Assembly: GCF_025370935.1 (NCBI RefSeq)
Contig: NC_133496.1
Coordinates: 3,007,266 to 3,071,265 of the forward strand
Direction: 5' to 3'
Origin: Choristoneura fumiferana
Taxonomy: Eukaryota > Arthropoda > Insecta > Lepidoptera > Tortricidae
Length of the DNA: 64,000 nucleotides
Below the pieces are notes generated by a model, which was not told the DNA's origin, searched no databases, and worked only from the letters and a program-made list of their open reading frames with translations. This document shows, in pieces, positions 45,041 to 55,251 of this stretch. How positions within the stretch are numbered: position 1 is the first letter of the stretch; each line of letters starts with the position of its first letter. The position numbers and the translations under genes were made by a program.

Positions 45041-45658
45041 ATAACGGAGTAGTGGTGGTTGGCTGTCTGTAATTTTTCCTTTGTCAGTTTAATGTTAGTA
45101 AGCAAATTTAAAAAGTTAGAGCAGCGGACAATAATGAATTTTCATACATACTTCATGGCCTAGGCCAAGAAGTTTATGTAGGGAGGTGGTATGGAGTCAT
45201 AAATGAGAAACTTCATGTCTCCATTTCGTGACATTAACGCATACATTTCCGAGCATGTTTGAGAAAAGAAGTTTTAAATAGTTTCGTTGTTTCATGTAGG
45301 TATAGACCAGTATACAGACTCATCTATGGGTATAGATACTCTTCATCCAACCTACAATGATCAAATGTTTCGAAATTCGAACTTAACTGTCAGTGTTGCC
45401 ACTAGCAACGATTAAAAAAAAAAACAAACACTAACTTGACGTATATCACCACATCACAAATTTTATAACGTAAATAAAATAGCAATCATGCTTCGAAAAT
45501 GCGCGAATTTGCTTACGAGGACAACGAGACCTAAATTTCACGTGCCTGCGCGAACCTGGGCACAGAGTTACATGTGTATAGCTATTCCGTCAAGGTGTAA
45601 GGTGACCTTACGGGTAAGAAAGATTAGGTTACAAGTAAAGCTAAAAAAGATTATAATG

Positions 45659-45718
45659 ATAATGGGGGAGGCCTATGTCCAACAGTGGACGTTCTACAGC
45701 TGGTATGATGATGATAAT
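45659..45718 (+). repeat. RTE LINE 3' tail
   Basis: GGGGGAGGCCTATGTCCAAC, AGTGGACGTTCTACAGCTGG, then a GATGAT run. Confidence 0.7.
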
Positions 45719-45824
45719 CTCTCTCTCTTAAGTCCAAATTCCTGAAGCTAGATTTTCAAGTTGGGATAGCGAGGTTAAGTTAGTAACTCCGGCTTCGTGT
45801 AGGTATATTGTAAAAAGAACTGTA

Positions 45825-45950
45825 GGGCTACTACGAAATTCGAAAACCTAAGTTCGTATCGTATCATACCGTCCCGCTGACGCTGCATTCATACGAAAGT
45901 GAGAAAGACGATAAGATACGAACTTCGATTTTTGAATTTCGTATAGCCCT
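45825..45950. mobile_element. CTACTACGAA-family MITE, copy 4
   Basis: Ends GGGCTACTACGAAATTCGAA and TTGAATTTCGTATAGCCC. The middle is partly replaced compared with other copies. Confidence 0.75.
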
Positions 45951-45966
45951 ACTGGCCCTATACTAG

Positions 45967-46074
45967 GAAGTGCAAAATTCGAACTTCGTGTCTTGCCGTT
46001 CCGCTGACGCTAATATTATTTAACACGAGAGTGAGAGAGACGGCACGATGCGAACTTCGAATTTTGTAGTAGCC
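45967..46074. mobile_element. CTACTACGAA-family MITE, copy 5
   Basis: Adjacent to copy 4. The right end TTCGAATTTTGTAGTAGCC is clear; the left end is degenerate, as in copy 2. Confidence 0.75.
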
Positions 46075-46450
46075 TCCCTGTTTATTTTTATTTTTTGTAT
46101 AAATAAAAAAATCAACATTTTCACTTCCAGGAAGGGATTCTGCACTGCTTGTTTATGTTTACCGTTTGGATGACGCCCTTCTGGTACTGTATGACTCAAA
46201 TTAAAGTTTGGAGACGAAAATACCTCCAGGGTTGAAGTGAGATGTAAAATGTTTTTGTTCTGAACTAATAAAAATATTGGATTGATTATTCTTTTCTGTT
46301 TTATTCTTTTGGCTGAAAGTTTTAGCTAGTTATATTGTTAATATTTTGTTTAAGAGTGGTTTAGGTGTGATGCTGGCCTTATTGGCTGAACCAAGCCGAT
46401 GCCCAAAGAGAATATAACCACCACTTGGCCGGAGCATGCCGGAGCCTGTA

Positions 46451-46569
46451 CGGCTACTACGAAACTCGAAACTTGAAGTTCGTGTAGTGCGGTCTCTCTG
46501 ACACTTATACTATTTAATACGAGAGCGAGAGGGACGGTACGATACGAACTTCGAGTTTCGTAGTAGCCC
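46451..46569. mobile_element. CTACTACGAA-family MITE, copy 6, at the THOC3 promoter
   Basis: Ends CGGCTACTACGAAACTCGAA and TTCGAGTTTCGTAGTAGCCC, with centre ACACTTATACTATTTAATAC. It ends 137 bp before the THOC3 ATG. Confidence 0.85.
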
Positions 46570-46706
46570 TGCTGTTTGACAGTTTTGAATTTTGACACTC
46601 ACCACATATGACAATGACACAGTGGTGCATATTGTGTTGTGGTTCTGATATGTTCCATGGTTTTTGTTATTATTATTATAACAGAATAATTAAGTAATTA
46701 CTCATC

Positions 46707-46904
46707 ATGAAAGAACCAAAGCAGGCTCCTATTAAAGACCTATCTGAATTACGGAGTTATTTTCAATCACACAACGTAATACGAGAGTACATTGCCCACA
46801 CTTCAAAAGTTCATTCAGTGGGTTGGTCCTGCGATGGAAGAAAACTGGCGTCAGGATCATTCGACAAAAGCGTTGCTATTTTCAACTTAGAAAGGAATAG
46901 ATTA
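46707..46904 (+). CDS. THOC3: THO complex subunit 3, exon 1
   Basis: THOC3 (Tex1) is a WD40 beta-propeller subunit of THO, which with UAP56 and ALY forms TREX and couples nuclear transcription and splicing to mRNA export. Exon 1 opens MKEPKQAPIKDLSELRSYFQ and contains the first repeat (IAHTSKVHSVGWSCDGRKLA, SGSFDKSVAIFNL). The start codon has A at -3. It ends in phase at a GTAAGT donor. Seven exons join in phase to give 327 residues, near the 351 of the human protein. The gene lies in tail-to-tail arrangement with NDOR1. Confidence 0.96.
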
Positions 46905-47689
46905 GTAAGTTCATTCAAAATTATTAATTTAATGTAGTCGATAAGTTTTGAGGTTATGTTTGTTTGTTTTCATTGTATTACTGTGATATAAGATGTAAGC
47001 AATGCCCCATATTATTAACGAAATGCTGTATTTCCAAACCATTTGATATCTGACCCACCATAAATCTTTTACAGAGTAAGTTTCATAATTAATTCCCTTG
47101 TGAACTAATGCGTTGCCACTGTGTCTTTCTACGGAACAGTGGATCAATTCAGTTGGTATATTACTAGGGTAGCCAATAGTTTTTGTAGAGGAGAGTTTTA
47201 TTCAAGTCTGTGGGAGCTGAGCCACTACTTTTAGAGGTACCTTTCAGGCTATTTTTTTCCGAGGCTTAAGTATATTTATACTGCATCTTCTAATACTAGA
47301 CAACTCAAAATAATATTCACTGGCCCATTAAACAGGTCCGAATTAGTCGAAAACTGGGGCAAAAAATAAACTAGGGCCCCAACTAAACTATTTAAAATTG
47401 GTTGTTTCGCATTCATGGTGTTCCGAATTCAACACTCCAGATTTATCATTAATAGTTTGTATGTCAGAGCCCGAGGGGCTCCTGAGCTTGGGGGCCCCGT
47501 GGCACTGCTCCGTCTAGCCCTCTGGTAGCTACACCACTGCAAATACTTCTCACTGCTATCCATAGTCAGTACACACTCCACCATAAAATCTACTAAGTCC
47601 TCAATCCTATTACAATTCATGGATATTGGGGATTGAACAACTTTCATCATATTTCTTGGTTTAATCCAACTTGCTTGTATACTTGCCAG
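46905..47689 (+). other. THOC3: THOC3 intron 1
   Basis: 785 bp, mostly unique sequence. A fragment near 47455-47535 (GGGGCTCCTGAGCTTGGGGG, CTACACCACTGC) looks like degraded repeat. The acceptor is TACTTGCCAG. Confidence 0.7.
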
Positions 47690-47811
47690 GTACAAGACTT
47701 TGTGTTCCGTGGGCACACAGGCTCAGTGGACCAGCTCTGCTGGCATGCGTCCCATCCTGACCTGCTGAGCACAGCCAGCGGGGACAAGTCTGTGCGAATT
47801 TGGGACACGAG
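47690..47811 (+). CDS. THOC3: THOC3, exon 2
   Basis: It encodes VQDFVFRGHTGSVDQLCWHA and STASGDKSVRIWDT, the best-conserved WD repeat of the protein. The final AG forms arginine with the first base of exon 3. The next intron is short (47812-47933). Confidence 0.96.
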
Positions 47812-47933
47812 GTAATGAGTGACATTAGTTCCTACTAACTTACAGTTACATAACTATGTTTTTTATATAATCGAGTTGCGGAAAACAGCCCGCTACTACA
47901 TATGCTTATACCTCATTATATCCTTACCATCAG

Positions 47934-48069
47934 GTCCCGCAAATGCGTGGCAACTATCCTGACGAAAGGAGAAAACATAAACATTGCGTGGTCACCCAAC
48001 GGCAGCACCATCGCAGTAGGCAACAAGGAAGACCTTGTGTCCTTCATCGACACTAAGACATATAAAGTG
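47934..48069 (+). CDS. THOC3: THOC3, exon 3
   Basis: Encodes SRKCVATILTKGENINIAWS and SPNGSTIAVGNKEDLVSFID, matching the third propeller blade of THOC3. It ends KTYKV at GTGAGT. Confidence 0.95.
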
Positions 48070-48767
48070 GTGAGTGTTCACATTGTCAAGGTCTTTAAAG
48101 TCTTTATAGCAGGAACTGTGCAAAATTTTCGTACAAAAAGTATATTAAGAGAAAGGAATAAAATAATGTATTTATTTAAATGAAGAAAAGAGGAAGTGGC
48201 ATGGCAATGAAAGACATTAATCATAAATAATTTATTGAATCACAGGCGTTACTTTTGTGGAGATCCATATCAGAACTAAAAGAATTTCTTTGCTCACCCT
48301 AGCTAAGCTTACGCAAGATATGCGTGTTCATGCAATTCTTCCACCTCCACATTGTAAGAACACACACAAATCGCACAAACCCATCTATCACCACCACCAC
48401 ACTACACTGATGCGTTTCGAACTCAACCAGAGCACATCTTCAGAGGAACACAACCATACAACATGTTACCAGGTGGTAGAAATCTGGTAAGATGAAGGTA
48501 TCTTTTTTTGGTAGCGTGGTGTACGGTTGTGTTGCTCTGAAGATAAGCTCTGGTTGAGTTTGAAACGCATCAGTGTAGTGTGGTGGTGGTTATAGATGGG
48601 TTTGTGTGATTTGTGTGTTCTTATAGTGTGGAGGTGGAGGAATTGCATGAACACGCATTTCTTGTATAGACTTAGCTATCATATAAGGTCGCGGGTGAGC
48701 AAAGAAATTCTTTTAGTTCATTAATCATAAACGTGGCCGTTTTTGATACAAAAAAAAACTTTTTCAG
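48070..48767 (+). other. THOC3: THOC3 intron 3, largely a fold-back repeat
   Basis: About 500 of 698 bp belong to the inverted repeat at 48226-48725. The right arm ends some 40 bp before the TTTTTCAG acceptor. Confidence 0.8.
48226..48725. mobile_element. Fold-back copy of the TTATTGAATCA repeat
   Basis: The left arm holds ACTAAAAGAATTTCTTTGCT, GCGTGTTCATGCAATTCTTC, CCACCACCACACTACACTGA and CATCTTCAGAG. The right arm is its reverse complement with scattered changes, ending GTGAGCAAAGAAATTCTTTT. A single-armed relative is at 26700-27045. Confidence 0.8.
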
Positions 48768-48871
48768 GTTGTAGAAGAGCAGTTCCACTTTGAAGTGAAT
48801 GAGATATCGTGGAACAACACATCGGACCTGTTCTATTTGACCAACGGCCTCGGCTGTGTCCACATACTGAC
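48768..48871 (+). CDS. THOC3: THOC3, exon 4
   Basis: Encodes VVEEQFHFEVNEISWNN and LFYLTNGLGCVHILT; the EEQF..EVNEISWNN stretch is characteristic of THOC3. The donor is GTGAGT. Confidence 0.95.
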
Positions 48872-49471
48872 GTGAGTTCGCAATGAGGGCTATCGCGTAT
48901 GAATTCGCCACTAGAGGCGCTAGTGTAGCGTGAGGTCTCCGAAATGTTAAATCTCATAGTTTTTGGGTGAGCTACGCGGGTTTTTTATAATTAGAATAAT
49001 TTTGAGAATATTTTGCAATATCTGAAATTAATTATGGCAAATGCGTTCAGGGGCAATGAATGTCTGTGTTATGAGACAGTTTTGTCTTTCGGAAACCTTT
49101 GTCCTCCCTTTTTTCCGAATAAAACGGGGACTATGCAACACTGTGGCATAATCGATATTCTTATGGTATGTTTTTAAAGTGTATTAAATATGATTTTAAT
49201 CAAACTTTGTTTTCACGCCCGTAATAACAGACTTTGAAAGCCATACTTAAAAACCTCACGCAACAGTGCGCCATCTAGTGAGACAAAAAACGATAGCCCT
49301 CATTACAAAGATATACGACCGAATTTCGCCAATATTAGGCATCGTCCTAATAGAACGTTTTACGCGAACGAACGCGCGATCAAACATATTGAACTCGAAT
49401 AGGTGTCCTAACTGACAATCGCACGACGTGCTCGCGCGACTCCAATGTTTGTAAGTCTTTTCGCGGGAACT

Positions 49472-49855
49472 TAGTTCCCCCTCTAAATTCTAAACCGGTG
49501 GGCAAAAAAATTTGATAAAATTCAGGATGGTAGTAAGTATATCAAACTTACAAGGAAAACTATAACTATAAGTTTTCTTGAGAATTATTAGTAGTTTAAC
49601 CCTTTCACCGCCATTGTCTGAATTATAAGACAAAAATTATCCAGCTCATTTCGCCGCAGTCTTATAATTATGACAAAATGTCATATAGTTTCGGTGTAGG
49701 TGGCGACTGGCGATACGGGCACGTACGAACGAAAACGTATTGGCGGTTAAAAGGTAAAAAATATACCTAAACTTGGAATATTCCGTACAAAATACGAAAT
49801 CCTTAGAAAAATATTACTTAATTTTTTCGTAATGGCTACGGAACCCTATTTCGGG
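49472..49855. mobile_element. Truncated AGGGTTCCGTAGCC element hosting a nested MITE
   Basis: It matches 11740-11962 (AAATTCAGGATGGTAGTAAG, ATATCAAACTTACAAGGAAA, GGCTACGGAACCCTA). Inside, 49598-49757 is an insertion with ends ACCCTTTCACCGCCA and TGGCGGTTAAAAGGT and a mirrored core (CTTATAATTATGAC and relatives). Confidence 0.75.
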
Positions 49856-49896
49856 CGTGTCCGATACGCTCTTGACCGGTTTTTATGACGTTAGAT

Positions 49897-50238
49897 CAGG
49901 GGTCGGCAACCTTTTGGCAGGCATGGGCCACATAGTGAAAAAATTAATAAAGGCGGGCCGCACTTGTAAGATAATTTTGTACGTAATAATGACAGATGTA
50001 GTGAATAATGTTTTGCTATTGTATTATGTCGGAAAAGTTCGTATTTATCTTGCTTTCTTAACTAGCTTACTGAAGTTTATTGAAGCTAATTGAAGTTATC
50101 CGACAAAACACGATGGAAAAACATTATTCAATAGATCTGTACCTAGTTACCTATTGTAGGTAGGTACTATAAGTGATATTACAAAACAGTCGCGGCCCGC
50201 CAGGAGATAGGTCTCGGGCCGCGCGTTGCCGACCCCTG
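49897..50238. mobile_element. hAT-type MITE with 8-bp target duplication
   Basis: The ends CAGGGGTCGGCAAC and GTTGCCGACCCCTG are exact 14-bp reverse complements. The flanks CGTTAGAT (49889-49896) and CGTTAAAT (50239-50246) agree in 7 of 8 bases, the length typical of hAT elements. The interior, 342 bp in all, includes CATGGGCCACATAG and GCGGGCCGCACTTG, which resemble hAT ends in other animals. It has no transposase and is therefore non-autonomous. Confidence 0.9.
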
Positions 50239-50684
50239 CGTTAAATAATAGTTATTTGTGTCACAAGGGAGCAAAATGGTGTATTTATGGCGAGGGCGTA
50301 CATTGAATCCAGAATGTAATAGAATCCTGAGCGTAATGAGGGATTCAAGTGTTAACGCCCAAGATGAAAATAATTTTGCTCCCGAGTGGCTCATACAACT
50401 TTTCACACCGAGCATTAAGAAACTTGAAAAAAATATATATTTTAACTATTATTAAAGAACAATCAGCATAGAAAATGGCGAGACTTTAAAATTATCAACT
50501 TCAAAAAATAGCATTTGCAATAAAACACTTAGAAATGTCTTGAATAGAAAAGTTGCACTTTGTTCCCTTTCGTCAGGGAGGAAAAGTTACTTTTCTGAAG
50601 GAGAGGTGTGAAAAGTTACTTTTCTGAAGGAGAGGTGTGAAAATAACTATTTGTTTCTCTCTTTATTTAATAATTGTTTTCTAG

Positions 50685-50846
50685 GTACCCAGGTCTGGAG
50701 CTCCAAGCTGTGCTGAAGGCGCACCCGGGCACGTGCATCTGCATAGAGCACGACCCGACCGGGCGCTACTTCGCGACGGGCTCGGCCGACGCGCTCGTGT
50801 CGCTCTGGGACGCGCAGGAGCTCGCCTGCCTCCGCGTCTTCTCCAG
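50685..50846 (+). CDS. THOC3: THOC3, exon 5
   Basis: Encodes YPGLELQAVLKAHPGTCICI, DPTGRYFATGSADALVSLWD and LACLRVFS. It is strikingly GC-rich (third positions nearly all G or C) compared with exons 1-4. Confidence 0.96.
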
Positions 50847-51038
50847 GTTACATTTTTTTTTTCAAGAGGATATTACCAGTATGCGGGCCACGCGGTATGC
50901 GATCACCGCCGCCCATGGACACCCGCAACAAGAGGGGTGTCACAAGTGCGTTGCCTGCACTTTGGGAGATTGATAGGCTCGTTTTTTAAAGATCCCTAAG
51001 TTTTACCGCTCCGGTAACAATTTAATAACTCTTTATTT

Positions 51039-51340
51039 AAATTGAAAATACAAACTGAAATATAGATGCACAGAAAACAGAAAAATAAGACCATCACTGG
51101 GATCGAACCCAGGTCTCGGTAATCCGTACCGCGTGCTATACCGCTACACCACTGATGGTCACCGTACCGACACGAATTTCCCTATGCACCTCATATCTCA
51201 GCTTGTTTTTTTTTTTTTTGTTCTTACTTAGTCACTTAAGCAGCGACGCTAGCGACATCTATGCCGTAGCCCTCATCGAGAAACTTTTTCGGCATTCCAT
51301 TGGAACTAACCGCTCACCCGGACAAGAGATATCGTTACAA
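51039..51340 (-). mobile_element. tRNA-like element, copy 2
   Basis: Reverse-oriented relative of 1685-2021, sharing GAAAATACAAACTGA, a GATGCACAGAAAA block, AAGCAGCGACGCTAGCGACA and GGAACTAACCGCT. The tRNA-like core (51089-51160, minus strand) has GACCATCA pairing with TGATGGTC over 8 bp and CGGTA pairing with TACCG around CGGAT. Box A is GTGGTGTAGCGGTATAGCAC and box B GGTTCGATCCC. Stem bases differ from copy 1 in a compensatory way. Confidence 0.75.
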
Positions 51341-51942
51341 AGCAATCAAATTAAGAAATCTTTATTTAACACCAACAGATAGTAAGCAATACAGAAAACA
51401 CAAGTAGGTATATAGAGATTTTTTAAAGTAAGCAACAGGCGGCCTTATCGCTTGAGAGCGATCTCTTCCACGTAACGGTGGTCCCAGGAAGCTAGTTGCA
51501 TTATTCAGTTGTGCGTGGAAAAAAGTTCCATTTAAAGCCAGTCATCATCTTTATACATCTTGTTATTTTAGATTTCTGTTAATTTCCACGTTGTCTTTAA
51601 GAAGAAATATTAAGTAGTGAATGTAACGAGTAGTTAATAGTTTAATAATATTGCAGATCTGTTACGAGAAATATTGTTGAGTTTCTTACCGTGTAATGTG
51701 GGGCGATGGGAGACAAGTGATAAGACGGAGTTCTGAGTAAATACTGCCTTTATTGTAAAACCTTAAGACTATTTATATGACACATAATGGGGAGAGTGTG
51801 TGTGAGGCGCAGCTCACACTACAACCGTATTTTTATCAAACTAGCAGCGCTTTCGGAAATACCGTCATTGCCAAGAAGGAGGCGCCGCAAGCAACTTGGC
51901 AAAGTATTTTTTTGAAAATTACAAATACATTATAATGTTGAA

Positions 51943-52250
51943 AGCCGTGGTGGCCGAGTGGTTTGACCTATGGCCTCTCAAGCAGTCTCAGGGGCTCAAG
52001 GAGAGGGTGCAAACCCCGGCTCGCACCTCTGAGTTTTTCGAAATTCATGTGCGAAATTACATTTGAAATTTACCACGAGCTTTACGGCGAAGGAAAACAT
52101 CGTGAGGAAACCTGCACAAACCTGAGAAGCCATTCAATGGTGTGTGTGAAGTTCCCAATCTGCACGGGGCCCGCGTGGGAGCTACGGCCCGAGCCCTCTC
52201 ATTCTGAGAGGCCTGTGCCCGGCAGTGGGACGTAAATAGGCTGGGATGAT
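51943..52250 (+). repeat. tRNA-derived SINE, full-length copy
   Basis: The head GTGGTGGCCGAGTGGTTTGA followed by CTCAAGCAGTCTCAGGGGCT resembles a serine/leucine-type tRNA. The body has CATGTGCGAAATTACATTTG, CACGAGCTTTACGGCGAAGG and ACATCGTGAGGAAACCTGC. The tail has CCAATCTGCACGGGGCCCGC, GGCAGTGGGACGTAAATAGG and a GATGAT run. The sibling copy at 56884-57182 is the closest. Confidence 0.8.
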
Positions 52251-52272
52251 GATGACATTATAATGTTCGCAG

Positions 52273-52373
52273 GCTAGAGTGGCCGGTGCGGACGCTGTCT
52301 TTCAGTTTCGACGGGCGGCTGCTGGCCTCCGCGAGCGAAGACCACGTCATCGACATCGGCGACACTGAGACCG
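52273..52373 (+). CDS. THOC3: THOC3, exon 6
   Basis: Encodes LEWPVRTLSFSFDGRLLASA and SEDHVIDIGDTET, the sixth propeller blade (RLDWPVRTLSFS and SEDHFIDI in the human protein). The donor is GTTCGT, a weaker form. Confidence 0.95.
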
Positions 52374-54006
52374 GTTCGTGCCATAGCACAACTTTTATTT
52401 TTATTTATTTATTCTCAAAAAAGGTACATAATTTTAGTTATTAGTTACATCACTAATTTCGCCAAACTATGACGTTTATTGGCGAATACTGCGCTCGTGC
52501 CTAAAATACCACGTTCCCAAAATACCGCATTTTAAAAATACTGCATTACCAATTTACCACATTTCGAGCTTAGAAAATTTCGTTGCACCACATAACAAAA
52601 TGAAAGATTACTTAAGAAAGCGGTTTTTTTTTTGTAGTGTGGTATTTTGGGGACGAGCGCATAACAGGTTTGCTCACGTTACTATAGAACGTGTTTCAGA
52701 ATTAATTTGAATTATTTTGGGGAATACCACTGCCTATCAGGTTTTTTTATTATAGTTGTGAAATGTTTGCGTCGGTCGGTGTACGTAGCTACAGTGTCAA
52801 AGGGGTGATTCTCGGGTACATATTGATTAAAAAAAATCGAGTATTCAGTCAAGGTAACCCGATGGTTTTGGGGCCCTTCATATTTTTTTCACAAATTCAC
52901 AATTGAATGGTCTAAAGGTGACGTCGGTAGAGGTCCAGTTTGTGCCTCGACTCTTGCTTCTTAATCTGTCATCTCCCAGGATAACAGGATCGAAGTATTT
53001 TGGGCACAAATTTGTGCCTCTGGACAGGACAAAATGAGTTGTAATACGGCCAAGGACTAAATTCATGAGCCGCCATGGAATCTTGTCAAAGGAAAAGTCA
53101 TTACGATTTTTCTTGTTAATTAATGTGATGTCACTTTGACGTTTACTGTGAAATGAATTATAGTCCTTGACCGTACTCATTGTATGAAACCAAAATGATG
53201 CACATCAAGCTTCACCCTAAGCATACTTTACCAAAATTACGCTACCGAATTTAGGTGTGATTACGCTTGTATTGTATGTATGTAAACTCTTTATTGTACA
53301 AAATAAGTAAACAAACACAGATGACAAACAATGAAATATATGTACAAAGGCGAACTTATCCCTTTAAGGGATCTCTACCAGTCAACCTTTGAGTGGATGA
53401 GAGGAGCATTCAGTCAGGGACAGACAAAAAAGTGAGTTTAAAAATTAAAATAGGTAGTGGAAGCTACAATACATTGCTTCAAATAATATAATACACAAAT
53501 CTATAAAAGAATCCTAACATAAAAATACACCTACTATATACAAATATACAAACAAAATAAGAATAATACGTACCAATACAATAAGCAATAAATAAATTAT
53601 TATTCCATCTAGCGAGAGTCTCTTGAGATTATTATTGTTATAAACAATAATAATCTCAAGAGACTCTCGCTAGATGGCTGGATCGAGGGCTAGATACAGA
53701 AGGCGGTACTTCTGGACACGGCACGCATCGTCCGCGAGTTTCTCACTCTGCGGCCCTGACCACCGGTAGCTTGGGCCCTGCCCCGTTACCGGCGGAAAAC
53801 TAGGTTAGGTTTTTATAATATTTTTATTTTGTATGTACTTTTCTGTATTTTACTTTTTATAACTATTATAAAAACCTAAACCTAAAAATGAAAGAAAAAT
53901 AAAGAAAATCACAATAATAATAGTTAATGTTTTCAAGTTTCAAGTTTAATAATGCTTGTAATGCTGTTTCAATTACTAGTAACAATATGTCTTCTTTATC
54001 ACCCAG
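52374..54006 (+). other. THOC3: THOC3 intron 6
   Basis: 1.6 kb. LINE tail sequence lies at about 53275-53410 (AAACTCTTTATTGTACAAAA, GGGATCTCTACCAGTCAACC), shared in reverse with 55045-55160. An inverted pair occurs at 53610-53680 (CATCTAGCGAGAGTCTCTTG and its complement around a short AT-rich loop). The rest is unrecognised. Confidence 0.7.
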
Positions 54007-54167
54007 GCGAGAAGGTAGCCGAGATACCAGTGTCGGCAGCCACGTTCACGGTGGCCTGGCATCCGTCCCGGTACATTGCCGCGTTCGCGTGCGAAGACAA
54101 GGAAGCGCCCGAGAGGAAGCGAGACGCCGGCAACTTGAAGCTGTGGGGACTGCCCAGCCAGGGGTAG
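54007..54167 (+). CDS. THOC3: THOC3, exon 7 (terminal)
   Basis: Encodes EKVAEIPVSAATFTVAWHPS, RYIAAFACEDKEAPERKRDA and GNLKLWGLPSQG, closing the propeller. It ends at TAG. No unambiguous polyadenylation signal is seen outside repeats. Confidence 0.95.
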
Positions 54168-55251
54168 ACACTCACAGGGGTCCAGTCAGAAGTAGATGAG
54201 CGATAGTGTTCGAAATTATTTACATACCCCCCCCCCCCCTCTATAATAATAGTCTACTAGTGTTTAACCGCGGCTTTGCACACGTAAATCATTAGATCCA
54301 GCAGCTGAATTGAAATTTCGGAATTTTTAAAAATTCCCGTGGGATATCCCGAAAATTGAATCGTGGTTTTCATTGTAGTCACATTAAAAAAAATCATGTC
54401 AAATTTCATGCCAGCGGTTGTTGTTTCGAGATTTTATCCCTATACCGTGGGAATATCGGAATAAAAAGTAGCCTACGTTTTATTCCAGATGTCCAGCTAT
54501 CTACATACCAAACTTCATCCAAATCCGTCCAGCCGTTTCAGCGTGAAGGAGTAACAAACATACTCACTTACTCACTCACTCACACAAACTTTCGAATTTA
54601 TAATTACTTAGAGTAAGGCTGCGTTACCACCAGACAAGTGCAAGGAATGTGTTATTCATGAACCAATAGAAACGCTTCTTTTACCTCGTCTCGCTCCGCT
54701 CAGCTGATTCCACCAGAGATGCGCTGTGCGAGGATAGGTAAATAATAATAATAATTCATTTATTTATTTAGACAGCAAAGATCCATACATTATTAGTAAT
54801 TTGCTTATAACAAATGCTTGATTATTTAGTAAGTAAGTATGTATTTTATTATGTATTGTATGTAAATGTGTGTATTTATGTATTTTATTTTATATTTAGT
54901 TATAGATATATTAATGTTTTATATATGTGTTTTATATATATATTGTATATTTATTGTATATAGTTAGGTATTTGAGGTTTACATATTCATTTGTATTTAT
55001 TCAAATGTTTTGCTCTATTTGTCGATCCTTGTTTTTTGGATTGCTCCTCTACCACTCAAAGGTTGACTGGCAGAGATCCCTGCAGGGATAAGTCCGCCTT
55101 TGTACTTAACACAACTTTTATTTATGTAACCTTTTTGTTTTTCCTTTTTGTACAATAAAGAGTATAAACAAACAAACAAACAAACAAATGAAGTGTTTCT
55201 AATGGTTTATGAAAGACATATTATTATTCCTCGCACATAAAGAAACGCAGC

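Larger units (their letters stand above)
43203..46450. other. TAF1B-THOC3 intergenic region
   Basis: It contains two exon-like stretches (43347-43389 plus strand and 43989-44113 minus strand), a large simple-sequence array (44750-45040), an RTE LINE tail (45659-45718) and two CTACTACGAA MITEs. I see no complete gene. The stretches 43400-43980, 44120-44740 and 45041-45650 hold nothing I recognise. Confidence 0.6.
48872..50684 (+). other. THOC3: THOC3 intron 4 with nested DNA elements
   Basis: 1.8 kb containing a truncated AGGGTTCCGTAGCC element (49472-49855) with a MITE inside it, and a hAT-type MITE (49897-50238). It also has a direct duplication near 50580-50640 (GTGAAAAGTTACTTTTCTGA, GGAGAGGTGTGAAAA). 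The first 600 bp show nothing recognisable. Confidence 0.75.
50847..52272 (+). other. THOC3: THOC3 intron 5 with several retroelements
   Basis: It contains a CACCCGCAACAAGAGGGGTG repeat fragment (about 50890-50985), the reverse tRNA-like element (51039-51340), a retroelement tail (51823-51912) and a complete tRNA-headed SINE (51943-52250). The SINE ends about 20 bp before the acceptor. Confidence 0.75.

Noticed and set aside
51089..51160. Functional tRNA gene on the minus strand
   Set aside because: The acceptor stem and boxes A and B are good, but the anticodon loop lacks U33, and the core sits inside a dispersed element with a copy at 1899-1967.
53927..54199. 90-codon frame starting MFSSFKFN over THOC3 exon 7
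   Set aside because: It is a different frame from the conserved TFTVAWHP sequence, which continues in phase from exon 6.
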